DNA from: Streptacidiphilus albus JL83 | Lineage (GTDB): Bacteria > Actinomycetota > Actinomycetes > Streptomycetales > Streptomycetaceae | Length of the DNA stretch: 64,000 nucleotides | NCBI RefSeq assembly: GCF_000744705.1 | Contig: NZ_JQML01000001.1 | Coordinates: 1-64,000, forward strand | Direction: 5' to 3' | Shown here: piece by piece, positions 38,069-46,678 of the stretch | Position numbering within the stretch: position 1 is the first letter of the stretch | Layout of the letters: every line of letters starts with the position of its first letter | Program-made: the position numbers and the translations under genes | Notes under the pieces: generated by a model | What the model saw: only the letters and a program-made list of their open reading frames with translations | The model's database searches: none | What the model was told of the DNA's origin: nothing

Positions 38069-38989
38069 GTGATCGAAGTCAATGAACTCACCAAGACCTA
38101 CGGCGGCAAGACCGCTGTCGACCAGCTGTCGTTCACCGTCCGGCCCGGAGAGGTCACCGGGTTCCTCGGACCCAACGGCGCCGGCAAGACCACGACCCTG
38201 CGCGTGATCCTGGGCCTGGACGCCCCTACCGGTGGCACCGCCACCGTCAACGGTGTCCCGTTCCGCAGCCACCCCCGCGGACTGCGGCACGTCGGCGCCC
38301 TGCTCGACGCGGGGCACGTGCACGGCGGACGGACCGCGACAGCGCACCTGGCGGCCCTGGCCACAAGCAACGGCATCTCGTCGCGCCGGGTGTCGGAGGT
38401 GTTGCAGGAGGTGGGTCTGGCCGAGGTGGCACGCCGCCGGATCGGCGGGTTCTCGCTCGGCATGAAGCAGCGGCTCGGTATCGCCACCGCTTTGCTCGGC
38501 GATCCACCCGTGCTGATGTTCGACGAGCCGATCAACGGCATGGACCCGGAGGGCGTGCTCTGGGTCCGCCACCTGTTCCGCCGTCTGGCGGCCGAGGGAC
38601 GCACGGTCTTCCTCTCCAGCCACCTGATGACGGAGATGGAGCTGACCGCCGACCAGCTCGTGATCATCGGTCAGGGACGGCTGATCGCAGCCGAGTCGGT
38701 GCGGAGCTTCGCGGCCCGCAGCACCCGGCTCAGCGTCACGGTCGGCACGCCCCAGGCCGCCGAGCTGACCGTGCTACTGACCGCGGCCGGTGCGTCGGTC
38801 GAGCCGCAGGGCTCGGCCGGAACCGGGCGGCTCGCCGTGACCGGGCTGCAGGCCGACCGGATCGGGGCGCTCGCCCACGAGCACCACCTCCCGCTGCACG
38901 AACTGACCACCCACAGCGCCTCACTGGAGGAAGCCTTCATGGAACTGACCGCCGACAGCGTCGAATACCTGGCAGGACGACCCCGATGA
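38069..38989 (+). CDS. ABC transporter ATP-binding protein (drug/bacitracin-type exporter)
   Basis: A 306-aa ATPase from GTG 38069. Walker A GPNGAGKTTTLRVILGL, Q-loop region HVGALLDAGHVHG (Asp in place of the usual Gln), signature FSLGMKQRLGIATAL, Walker B VLMFDEPINGMDP and H-loop FLSSHLMTEM. The C-terminal extension (TTHSASLEEAFMELTADSVE) is that of DrrA/BcrA-like exporters. It overlaps the permease start by four bases. Confidence 0.95.
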   Translation: MIEVNELTKTYGGKTAVDQLSFTVRPGEVTGFLGPNGAGKTTTLRVILGLDAPTGGTATVNGVPFRSHPRGLRHVGALLDAGHVHGGRTATAHLAALATSNGISSRRVSEVLQEVGLAEVARRRIGGFSLGMKQRLGIATALLGDPPVLMFDEPINGMDPEGVLWVRHLFRRLAAEGRTVFLSSHLMTEMELTADQLVIIGQGRLIAAESVRSFAARSTRLSVTVGTPQAAELTVLLTAAGASVEPQGSAGTGRLAVTGLQADRIGALAHEHHLPLHELTTHSASLEEAFMELTADSVEYLAGRPR

Positions 38990-39834
38990 CCACACTCGCC
39001 CCCCTTCCCCCCATCAGTGCGGCCGTGCCCGGCGCCGAGCCGCCCGCCCGATTCGGCGACCTGCTCGCCTCCGAGTGGATCAAGATGCGATCGCTGCGCT
39101 CCACGCCGTGGACGTTGGTCCTCACCACCCTCTTCGTCATCGGGTCCGCGGCCGTGGCGGCACTGTCGGACTACCACCACCAGCCGCACTACTCCCCGCT
39201 CGGGCAGCGGCTCCACCTGTTCTCACTGGGCGACGCCTTCCCGGCGGCGGGATACCTGCCCTTGATGCTCGTCGCCGGCAGCATCGGCGCCGTCACCGCC
39301 GTCAGCGAGTACGGCAGCGGGCTGATCCGCACCACCACGGTGGCGGTGCCCGCCCGCGGCTCCGTGGTGCTGGCCAAGGCGGTCGTGCTGGCCGCGGTCT
39401 GGACCGTACTCGGCACCGTCATCGCCACCGCTTGTTTCACCCTCTCCGAGAGCATCCTGGACGGTTGGCACGCCGGCTTCCCCATCACCCACCCCCACGC
39501 CCTGCGGGCACTGACTGCGTCCGCACTGCTGGCCCCGGTCTGCGCGCTCATCGGCCTGGGCCTGGGCGTGCTGATCCGGCACAGCGCCGCCACCATGGTC
39601 ACCAGTGCCTTCACGCTGCTGATGCTGCCCCCGATGTTCTCCTCGGGCACGCACTGGTCCGCCGACATCCGCAACGCGATGACGCAGAGCGCGTGGGGGC
39701 GCCTGGCCCAGGACGGGGATCCGTCACCGGGCTTCCTCCACCCCACGGTCACCGGCTCCTGGGTCACCTACGCGGCCTGGCCGCTGATCGCGACCGTCCT
39801 CGCGCTGGTCGCCGTGCGGCACCGCGACGTGTGA
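38986..39834 (+). CDS. ABC transporter permease (ABC-2 type)
   Basis: A 282-aa membrane protein with six helices. The N-terminus has FGDLLASEWIKMRSLRSTPW, typical of ABC-2 permeases that work with BcrA-like ATPases, followed by membrane helices (LVLTTLFVIGSAAVAALSDY, LPLMLVAGSIGAVTAVSEYG) and a last helix ending AVRHRDV. The EYGSGLIRTTTVAVPARG segment is the conserved coupling part. It forms a two-gene export operon with the ATPase before it. Confidence 0.93.
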   Translation: MTTLAPLPPISAAVPGAEPPARFGDLLASEWIKMRSLRSTPWTLVLTTLFVIGSAAVAALSDYHHQPHYSPLGQRLHLFSLGDAFPAAGYLPLMLVAGSIGAVTAVSEYGSGLIRTTTVAVPARGSVVLAKAVVLAAVWTVLGTVIATACFTLSESILDGWHAGFPITHPHALRALTASALLAPVCALIGLGLGVLIRHSAATMVTSAFTLLMLPPMFSSGTHWSADIRNAMTQSAWGRLAQDGDPSPGFLHPTVTGSWVTYAAWPLIATVLALVAVRHRDV

Positions 39835-40251
39835 ACCAACCATTCGGGCGCCCCCGTCGTCCGAGCCGAGCGCGCAGCTCGTACCCCCCTCCGCAGCGGG
39901 CGAAGCGCGCCCGGGAAGCAGGGGCCAGCCGGTGAGTAGCACGGTCGCCAGGGCCAGACCCGCCTTGTCGGCCCAGACAGACCGAACGCTCCAAAAGCGG
40001 AACCCTCACTGCCGCCAATGGCTACTCACCAGCATCAGCCCCGCTCTCCAGCCGGACACGCTCCTCGAACACCGAGTCGGCCACGCTGTGCTACGCGATT
40101 CCGTGAGCTTCCAGTTGGCCACCGGCCTGGGCTTAGAAGCGATTTCCAAACCGAAGGTAGGGTCACGTTTTCCCAGGTGAGGTGTGTGGCCGTCGCTCGG
40201 TAGGCATGCTCGGACCGTCGTATCGGTGCGGGGTGTGGTCGGAGGTGGCGG
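39835..40251. other. Intergenic with possible transposon end debris
   Basis: About 415 bases without a gene. It includes GCGATTCCGTGAGC at about 40098, a phrase also present as GCGATTCCGTGAAC at about 53000, which might derive from the end of a shared insertion sequence. Not resolved further. Confidence 0.35.
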
Positions 40252-40794
40252 ATGCCGTCGGTGCTGGGAGTGCTGGAGCGGCGCGAGCGGGTGGCGCTGG
40301 CCCGGGCGGAGGAGTTGCGGGCGGAGTTGGAACGGGTTCAGGCCGCGGTGGTGGAGGCGGAGCAGGCGGCGCGGCGCGCGGTCATCGCTCGGGAGGAGAC
40401 GGTGGAGGCGCTGGCCGAGTTGGCCGATCTGGCGGCGGTGCCCGTGGCGCCGGCCGGTGGGTCGGTGGTGGAGCCGGTTGCGGACGTGGTCGGGCCGCGG
40501 GTCGAAGTTCCTTTGTGGAGCGAGGGGTTGGGGGTCGGTGTGCTTCCGCTGGACTGCGCGCGGATCGTGGCCCTGGTCGAGCGCGACGCCGCTGGCGGCG
40601 GGCAGGGGGTGCGGGCGCGGGCGATGCGCGGGGATCTGGGCGCAGCCTGCCCGGCAGCCGCACCGAAACCGTTCAGGCCACGGCCAAGACGGCCGCCCGG
40701 TTCGAAGAACAAGCACTGGGCCAAGCACCACGACGTCGGAAAGACGGTCAAACGCGCCGAAACGATCAAAGAGCATCAAGCCAGCCAGGGATAA
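40252..40794 (+). CDS. Coiled-coil protein joined to a transposase-like C-terminal tail, possible chimera
   Basis: A 180-aa frame. Residues 1-70 are a long charged coiled coil (RERVALARAEELRAELERVQ, AEQAARRAVIAREETVEALA), then WSEGLGVGVLPLDCARIVAL, which is usual in a Streptomyces family that carries a winged helix at its end. Here that end is missing; from about residue 128 the sequence is Pro/Lys/Arg-rich (RPPGSKNKHWAKHHDVGKTV, KRAETIKEHQ), like the tail of certain actinobacterial DDE transposases. The best explanation is fusion by deletion or insertion near 40630. Whether it is expressed is unknown. Confidence 0.5.
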   Translation: MPSVLGVLERRERVALARAEELRAELERVQAAVVEAEQAARRAVIAREETVEALAELADLAAVPVAPAGGSVVEPVADVVGPRVEVPLWSEGLGVGVLPLDCARIVALVERDAAGGGQGVRARAMRGDLGAACPAAAPKPFRPRPRRPPGSKNKHWAKHHDVGKTVKRAETIKEHQASQG

Positions 40795-40973
40795 ACGCCA
40801 AGCTCAGTTCCAGCCGGTAAAGGCGCACGATGAGGATCTCGAGTCGCGGGTCCGGCGGCGATTCCACTTCTGTGAATTGTTCACGGAGTGGGCCCGGCCG
40901 CCATGACATTCGTCATCGGGGTTGGTGAGGTTCGGCACAGGTTCCGGCGGTTCGGCGGCATCACGCTTGTCCC

Positions 40974-41927
40974 ATGGACATCGGGGAGAGTGTGATCGAA
41001 GCCTCCGGGCTGTGCCGCCGTTACAGGGGCGGCTTCGAAGCCGTGCGCGGAGTGTCGTTCGCGGTGGGCCGCGGCGAGCTGTTCGCACTGCTGGGCACCA
41101 ACGGGGCGGGCAAGACCTCCGCCATGGAACTGCTGGAGGGCCTGGCCCGGCCCAGCGCCGGGACCGCGCGGGTGCTCGGGTGCGACCCGTACACCGAGCG
41201 GGCGCGGGTACGGCCCAGCATCGGGATGATGCTCCAGGAGGGCGGATTCCCGGCCGACCTGACGGTCAGCGAGACCGCGCGCATGTGGGCAGGCTGCATC
41301 AGCGGCGCCCGGCCCGAGCACGAGGCCCTGGACCTGGTGGGGCTGGGCGACCGGTCCGGGGTAAGGGTCCGGCAGTTGTCCGGCGGGGAGCGGCGGAGGC
41401 TGGATCTGGCGCTGGCGCTGCTGGGACGGCCGGAGGTGCTGTTCCTGGACGAGCCGACGACCGGGCTCGATGCGCAGGGACGGCGCGACACCTGGTCGCT
41501 GGTGCGGGAGTTGCGGGACAGCGGTACGACCGTGCTGCTGACCACGCACTACCTGCAGGAGGCGGAGGTGCTCGCCGACCGGCTGGCCATTCTCCACCAG
41601 GGCCGGGTGGTCGCCTGCGGCACTCCGGCGGAGGTGAGCGGCGCGCGCCCGGCCCGCATCGTCTTCGGCCTGCCGCAGGGGTGGCACCTCGGCGACCTGC
41701 CGTCGCTGCCCGAGCTCGCGGTGCTCGGTCACGAGGTCCGCGACCGGCGGGTGGTGCTGCACACCGACCGGCTCCAGCACACCCTCACCGTGCTGCTGCG
41801 CTGGGCGGAGCAGCGGGGCGTTCCGCTGGACCGCCTGGACGCGCGGACCGCATCACTGGAAGAGGCGTTCCTGGCGATCGCCGCAGACGCGGCAGGCACC
41901 ACCACCCCCGAAGGAGCCGTGCGATGA
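40974..41927 (+). CDS. ABC transporter ATP-binding protein (second module)
   Basis: A 317-aa ATPase. Walker A LLGTNGAGKTSAMELLEGL, Q-loop IGMMLQEGGFPADLTV, signature RQLSGGERRRLDLALAL, Walker B VLFLDEPTTGLDAQGRR and H-loop VLLTTHYLQEAEVLAD. The C-terminal regulatory part ends LDARTASLEEAFLAIA, as in drug-export ATPases. It is the first gene of a four-gene operon with ATGA overlaps at 41924 and 43962. Confidence 0.95.
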   Translation: MDIGESVIEASGLCRRYRGGFEAVRGVSFAVGRGELFALLGTNGAGKTSAMELLEGLARPSAGTARVLGCDPYTERARVRPSIGMMLQEGGFPADLTVSETARMWAGCISGARPEHEALDLVGLGDRSGVRVRQLSGGERRRLDLALALLGRPEVLFLDEPTTGLDAQGRRDTWSLVRELRDSGTTVLLTTHYLQEAEVLADRLAILHQGRVVACGTPAEVSGARPARIVFGLPQGWHLGDLPSLPELAVLGHEVRDRRVVLHTDRLQHTLTVLLRWAEQRGVPLDRLDARTASLEEAFLAIAADAAGTTTPEGAVR

Positions 41928-42707
41928 CGCCGGCCGGGAGCACCGCGGCGCGGCGGACGGCGGCGCTGGGCCGGGCCGAGCTGACGCTGCTGGGACGCAA
42001 CCGTACGGCGCTGGCCACGGCACTGCTGCTGCCGGCGGGGATGGTCGGGGCGTGGAGTCCGACGCTGGCCCGGCTCGCGCCGGGCGGGGCCAGGGTGAGT
42101 GCCGGGGAGCTGGCGGTGAGCAGCGGCATCGGCTTCGTACTGCTGTTCGTCGTCTACTACAACCTGGTGACCGCCTACGTGGCGCGGCGCGAGGAGCGGG
42201 TGCTGAAACGGCTGCGCACCGGCGAACCGACGGATATCGAGATCCTGGCGGGCACCGCCCTGCCCGCCGTGGCGCTGGCGCTGGCGCAGTGCGCGGCGAT
42301 GGTCGCCGCCGGGGTCGCGCTGCTGCACCTGCCGCTGCCACACCGCCCGGAGCTGCTGCTCGCCGGGGTGGCCCTGGGGGTTCGTACTGCTGGTGGCGTT
42401 CGCCGCCGGATCCACAATCTTCACCCGCAGCGTCGAACTCGCCCAACTCACCACGATGCCACTGCTACTGGTCTCGGTGGCCGGCTCCGGGCTGGTGGTC
42501 CCGTTGGCGTCGATGCCGCAGCCGCTGGGCGAGCTGTGCCGGTGGCTGCCGATGACCGCGGTGATGGAGCTGGTCCGGGCCGGCTGGACCGGCGGAGCGC
42601 CGGCCGCGCCGCTGGAGGTGCTGCGGTCACTGTCCAGCGGGCTGGCCTGGACACTGTCGGCCGTGTTTGCTGTACAACACCGGTTCCGCTGGGAACCACG
42701 CCGCTGA
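41924..42707 (+). pseudogene. ABC-2 type permease with frameshift in a G run
   Basis: ATG 41924 overlaps the ATPase stop. The first frame gives helices LATALLLPAGMVGAWSPTLA, GIGFVLLFVVYYNLVTAYVA and ILAGTALPAVALALAQCAAM, then loses sense after LLAGVALG. In the next frame it continues as FVLLVAFAAGSTIFTRSVEL, MPLLLVSVAGSGLVVPLASM and ends RFRWEPRR at 42707. The break is at five G residues, 42376-42380; four would restore one 260-aa permease. All other genes of the operon are intact, so a sequencing error, phase variation or a very recent mutation are all possible. Confidence 0.8.
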
Positions 42708-42726
42708 GGACCCGGAGGAAAACACA

Positions 42727-43965
42727 GTGAGGCTCACCGGCTGGTGGCACCGGCGCAACAACCCCGCACGCATCGAACTCTACACACGCACCTCGTTCCA
42801 CCTCTTCGCCCTCAACGAAATCACCCTCCTCAGCAGCTCCGTCCTCAGCGGCGGCGGCACCCGCAACGGGCTGCGGCTGGGCCTGTTCGCACTGGTGGCC
42901 GTGCACGCGGCACTGTGCGCGACACTGTGCTCCACCGGCCTGAACTGGCACCTGGGACGACGCGAACAACCGATCCGCCTGCTCGCGGCCGTCGCCACGA
43001 CGTCGCTGGGCGGGGCGCTGTTCGCGTTGGGGCTGCGGATGAACGTCCCGTCCGCGCACGGCGTGGGCGCACCGGAGCTCGCCGTCGCACTGGTCTCCAT
43101 CGGACTCGGAGCAACAGTCCTGGCCGTCCCCCGGGGCCACGCCGTGCTGCACCTCCTGATAGGCGCGGCACTCGCACTCGGCACCGGCAGCACACTGCTG
43201 GGACTGCCCCTCCAGGCCGGCGCAGGCTTCGCGCTGGCTGTGCTGGTGGCGGGGGGCGCGATGGTGTTCGCCAGCGGCAGCTCGCTGTGGCTGCTTCGGG
43301 TCGTGCGGGAGCTGGACTCCGCCCGCGAGCTGCAGTCGCAGCTCGCAGTCGCGGAGGAACGCCTGCGGTTCGGCCGCGACCTGCACGATGTGATGGGACG
43401 GAACCTGGCGGTGATCGCCCTCAAGAGCGAGCTGGCCGTGCAGCTGGCGCGGCGCGGCGGACCGCAGGCGGTGGAGCAGATGATCGAGGTCCAGCGGATC
43501 GCCAGGCAGTCGCAGCGCGAGGTACGCGACGTGGTGCGCGGCTACCGGAAGGCCGACCTGGCGGTCGAGTTGGCCGGCGCACTGTCGGTGCTTCGCGCGG
43601 CGGGCATCGACGGGCGGGCCGAGGGGCAGGACGGCAGCGCGCTGCCGGACGAGGTCCAGGCCGCCCTGGGCTGGGTGGTGCGCGAGGCCACCACCAATGT
43701 GCTGCGGCACAGCGAGGCACGGCACTGCACCATCCGGCTGACGGTGGGCGCGGACGCCTCGGCGGTGCTCTCCGTCGACAACGACGGCGTGCGCGAGCAC
43801 ACCGCCGACGGTACGTCGGGGTCCGGACTGAACGGGCTGAGCGAACGCCTGGCCGCGCTGAACGGCACACTGGCCACCGACTCCCGGACCGGGGACTTCC
43901 GACTCACCGCAGAAGTACCACCGCCCGGGCCCAGGACACAGCAGCTGGAGGTCGCCGCCCCATGA
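42727..43965 (+). CDS. Sensor histidine kinase, HisKA_3 type (second module)
   Basis: A 412-aa kinase. GTG 42727 has GGAGG ten bases upstream. Six membrane helices occupy residues 20-195 (LGLFALVAVHAALCATLCST, HAVLHLLIGAALALGTGSTL). The phospho-His is in RLRFGRDLHDVMGRNLAVIA, the N box is VVREATTNVLRHSEARHC and the G box DGTSGSGLNGLSERL. Encoded directly after the permease and overlapping the regulator, so the ABC exporter and its sensor are one transcription unit. Such units often respond to cell-envelope-active peptides. Confidence 0.95.
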   Translation: MRLTGWWHRRNNPARIELYTRTSFHLFALNEITLLSSSVLSGGGTRNGLRLGLFALVAVHAALCATLCSTGLNWHLGRREQPIRLLAAVATTSLGGALFALGLRMNVPSAHGVGAPELAVALVSIGLGATVLAVPRGHAVLHLLIGAALALGTGSTLLGLPLQAGAGFALAVLVAGGAMVFASGSSLWLLRVVRELDSARELQSQLAVAEERLRFGRDLHDVMGRNLAVIALKSELAVQLARRGGPQAVEQMIEVQRIARQSQREVRDVVRGYRKADLAVELAGALSVLRAAGIDGRAEGQDGSALPDEVQAALGWVVREATTNVLRHSEARHCTIRLTVGADASAVLSVDNDGVREHTADGTSGSGLNGLSERLAALNGTLATDSRTGDFRLTAEVPPPGPRTQQLEVAAP

Positions 43966-44579
43966 GCAAGCACATCCGGGTCCTGCTGGCCGACGACGAG
44001 CACCTGATCCGGGGCGCGATCGCCGCACTGCTGTCCTACGAAGAGGACCTGCTGGTGGTCGCCGAGGCCGCGTCCGGACCCGAAGCACTCGCGATGGCCC
44101 GCGCCCACCGCCCCGACGTGGCCGTGCTGGACCTGCAGATGCCAGGCGGCCCGGACGGAGTGGCGGTGGCCGCCGCGCTGCGCACCGAACTCCCCGGATG
44201 CCGGACGATGATCGTCACCAGCCACGGCCGCCCCGGCCACCTCAAACGGGCCCTGACCGCCGGAGTACGCGGCTTCGTCCCGAAAACAATATCGGCACAG
44301 CGCCTTGCCGAGATCATCCGCAACCTCCACGCCGGTGGCCGCTACATCGACCCGGAACTGGCCGCCGACGCCATCAGCGCCGGGGACTCGCCGCTGACCG
44401 CGCGCGAGGCGCAGGTGCTGGAGCTGTCGGCGGACGGGGCGCCGGTCGCGGAGGTCGCCCGCCGGGCATCACTCTCCACCGGCACGACACGCAACTACCT
44501 GTCCTCCGCCGCAACCAAACTCTCCGCCGACAACCGACACACAGCAGTCCGCATCGCCCGCGAACACGGCTGGCTGTAG
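43962..44579 (+). CDS. NarL/LuxR-family response regulator (second module)
   Basis: A 205-aa regulator with acidic pocket DDE at 11-13, phospho-Asp57 (VAVLDLQMPGGPDGV), Thr/Ser in MIVTSHGRPGHL, Lys in GFVPKTI, and the LuxR HTH LTAREAQVLELSADGAPVAE, ARRASLSTGTTRNYLSSAAT. It overlaps the kinase by four bases. Last gene of the operon. Confidence 0.95.
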   Translation: MSKHIRVLLADDEHLIRGAIAALLSYEEDLLVVAEAASGPEALAMARAHRPDVAVLDLQMPGGPDGVAVAAALRTELPGCRTMIVTSHGRPGHLKRALTAGVRGFVPKTISAQRLAEIIRNLHAGGRYIDPELAADAISAGDSPLTAREAQVLELSADGAPVAEVARRASLSTGTTRNYLSSAATKLSADNRHTAVRIAREHGWL

Positions 44580-44771
44580 TCCGCCGGGAAGGCTTGCGGC
44601 ACTGGTCAAGGCGGTGCGGCCGGGTGGGCCACCGGGTGCCGAGGTTGTCGTCGTGCCCGTCGGATCCGAGCGCGAGATCGCAGCAGAGGAGGGCTCCCCT
44701 CGACTTCCAGTCCGCCGTCGCGGCCGGCCGGCTGTTCCTCCTCACGACGCCGGTCCGGCTCGCCGACAGAC

Positions 44772-45236
44772 TCAGGCCCCGTCCGGTCGCCGACCCGGGT
44801 CTCCGGGGTCACCTGAGCCGGTGATCAGCGCGAGAGCCCCCTGGAGTCGGCGGACCGCATCCTCCGCCTCCGCATATTCCTCCGGACTCGGCAGGAAGGT
44901 GTCGAAGGTGCCGCCGGCGCCGGCGGGGAGAGCACGCCAGCGCAGGACCGGCTCAAGCGCGTTGGCAGCACCGGACAGGAACCAGGCCAGGCGTCCGCGA
45001 GTGCGAGCGAGGCAGGCCGCCAGGACGGCGAGCGCCTCCCGCAGGTGCTCCAGCCGCTTGATCTGCGGCAGCTCCTCCTGGATGTCCGACAGGCCGACAG
45101 CCTTCCGCAGCCCTGCCTCGGCCTCAAGAGCGAGTGCGTGGTCGCTCGGCAGCAGTTCCCACACCCGGCCCTGGATCTGCTGCTCGGCCTCCTCGGCGAG
45201 CACCGCGACGATTCTCCGCATGTCCATGCGTCCCAC
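44772..45236 (-). CDS. Helical hypothetical protein, about 154 aa
   Basis: Starts at 45236 or three codons later (MDMRRIVAVLAEEAEQQIQG). It is all-helical and acidic: LEAEAGLRKAVGLSDIQEEL, QIKRLEHLREALAVLAACLA, SPEEYAEAEDAVRRLQGALA. No signal peptide or membrane helix. The family is not recognised; it might be a four-helix bundle. The neighbouring VOC gene is divergent. Confidence 0.65.
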   Translation of the reverse strand: MGRMDMRRIVAVLAEEAEQQIQGRVWELLPSDHALALEAEAGLRKAVGLSDIQEELPQIKRLEHLREALAVLAACLARTRGRLAWFLSGAANALEPVLRWRALPAGAGGTFDTFLPSPEEYAEAEDAVRRLQGALALITGSGDPGDPGRRPDGA

Positions 45237-45339
45237 TGCTGCACGAACGCTTCTTGCCCAGGCTGACCGAAACGGTCCACCACGGAAGGTGCCGTGACCA
45301 TCGGCCCGCCTCCGAGCGCGCCACTACGAAGGGGAGCCC

Positions 45340-45750
45340 ATGCCCGCCAACGGTCTGAGCCACATTCGCGTCGCCCGCCCACCGCGCGACCTCGTGGCGG
45401 CGGAGGGTTTCTGGAGCCGAGGCCTCGGGCTGAACGTGCTGTACCGAACCGAGGGCGGCGACACGCCGGGAGAGCACGACCTGCTGACGGTCGGCTGGCC
45501 CGACGCCTCCTGGCACCTCGAACTCGTCCACGAGGCTGGTGGGCCCGTCGAGCCGCAGCCCACCACGGAAGACCTGCTCGTGATCTACCTCGACAACCAG
45601 GTACCCGAGGAACTTGTGACCCGCCTCGAGGCACACGGCGGCAAGCGTGTCCCGTCTCCCAACCCGTACTGGAACAAGTGGGGCATCACCGTCGAGGATC
45701 CGGACGGCTACCGGCTCGTGCTCTGCACGCGCGCGTGGTCCAACACCTGA
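45340..45750 (+). CDS. VOC-family (glyoxalase/dioxygenase-fold) protein
   Basis: A 136-aa single-chain VOC protein, ATG 45340 after AGGGGAG. It has two beta-alpha-beta-beta-beta modules: LSHIRVARPPRDLVAAEGFW with SWHLELVHEAGG, and TTEDLLVIYLDNQVPEELVT with WGITVEDPDGYRLVLCTR. The first-module His and Glu (LSHIR, LELVH) and the later segment VEDPDGYRLVL are typical, but the second-module metal ligand is uncertain. The substrate is unknown; such proteins are often detoxification enzymes or drug binders. Confidence 0.88.
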   Translation: MPANGLSHIRVARPPRDLVAAEGFWSRGLGLNVLYRTEGGDTPGEHDLLTVGWPDASWHLELVHEAGGPVEPQPTTEDLLVIYLDNQVPEELVTRLEAHGGKRVPSPNPYWNKWGITVEDPDGYRLVLCTRAWSNT

Positions 45751-45976
45751 GCCCGGGTTCTCGGGTTGCCGGGCTCGGTCGAGGTCAGCGGGACAGCATG
45801 CCGATGTTGTCGACGACGATCTCGCGAATCAGCAGAAAGACGAGTCGGTGGCCATCGGCCCCGTCCCGGCCCGTGCTCGGCTCGGAGGTGCAGTCGTTAC
45901 TCGCGGGAGTCGGCGGCGGGCAGAACCAGGAGCTGCCAACCCCACCGCGAGCGACGGCGATCAGCCCTCCGACCGG

Positions 45977-46351
45977 TCACGATTCTGGCGCATAGGTGCA
46001 ACCCGACGCGTAGAGCTGCGCATTGTTCACGGATACGGATGTGCACGTGGCGATCAGGTTGTGATCAGCGCCGGAAGTCCATATCCCGGTTCCGCCCAAG
46101 TACGGCACGATCACGTTGTCCAAGGCGAACGTGTAGGGCGCTCCCAGGTTGGTGAAGGAGCCGCCGCAGTTGCTCAGTGGCCCAAAGAATATGGACGTGA
46201 GCGTGGGGCCGTCGAAGCCGGGGCCGCTCGTCACGGTGGTGCAGTGACCCGTGGTTGCGGCCTGGGCAGCGGGCGCGCCCAGCACTGCGCTCCCTGCCAC
46301 CGCCAGTCCGGCAATGCCGACGGCCAGAGTACGGCCTGACAGACTCCTCAT
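45977..46351 (-). CDS. Small secreted protein, 124 aa
   Basis: ATG 46351 (MRSLSGRTLAVGIAGLAVAG) is preferred over the upstream in-frame start because the signal peptide begins here. Cleavage is probably after AQA. The mature part is Gly/Thr/Ser-rich with four Cys (ATTGHCTTVTSGPGFDGPTL, FFGPLSNCGGSFTNLGAPYT, ATCTSVSVNNAQLYASGCTY). The spacing suggests two disulfides. Unknown role; similar in style to the secreted protein at 30000. Confidence 0.75.
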   Translation of the reverse strand: MRSLSGRTLAVGIAGLAVAGSAVLGAPAAQAATTGHCTTVTSGPGFDGPTLTSIFFGPLSNCGGSFTNLGAPYTFALDNVIVPYLGGTGIWTSGADHNLIATCTSVSVNNAQLYASGCTYAPES

Positions 46352-46678
46352 GGATCCTCCCGAGTCGTGAGCGGTCAACCCCAGCCTGAACCACCCCGAG
46401 CGCCTGACACAGGGCAGATCCAGCCGTCCCGGCGCCGGCCACCATGAGTCAGCCCTCGACAGCCACAGCCGCCCCGGAGGCCCGATGAGTCTGGCAGCGC
46501 GGGATCCGCCGTCAGGACCACGCGATCGACCGCCGGGGCTAACCCGAGCACTGCATGTCCCCAGTTGTCGATGCCTCCTGCAGCACCGGTCGTTCGAGGA
46601 CGAGTCCGAGCCGAGCGAGGCTCGTCGTTTCCCTCCTCCGCGGTGCCGGCTCAGGGACTCCGGACCGGGCCGGATGCC
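46352..46678. other. Intergenic, no gene recognised
   Basis: About 325 bases between two minus-strand genes, with no convincing frame or hairpin. Confidence 0.35.

Noticed and set aside
36133-38094. A single 653-aa minus-strand protein upstream of and including the response regulator
   Set aside because: Only the last 220 codons are coding; the upstream part is a shifted frame of the histidine kinase.
44614-45297. A plus-strand protein of 227 aa
   Set aside because: Antisense shadow of the helical protein at 44772-45236; composition is Arg/Ser/Pro-rich.
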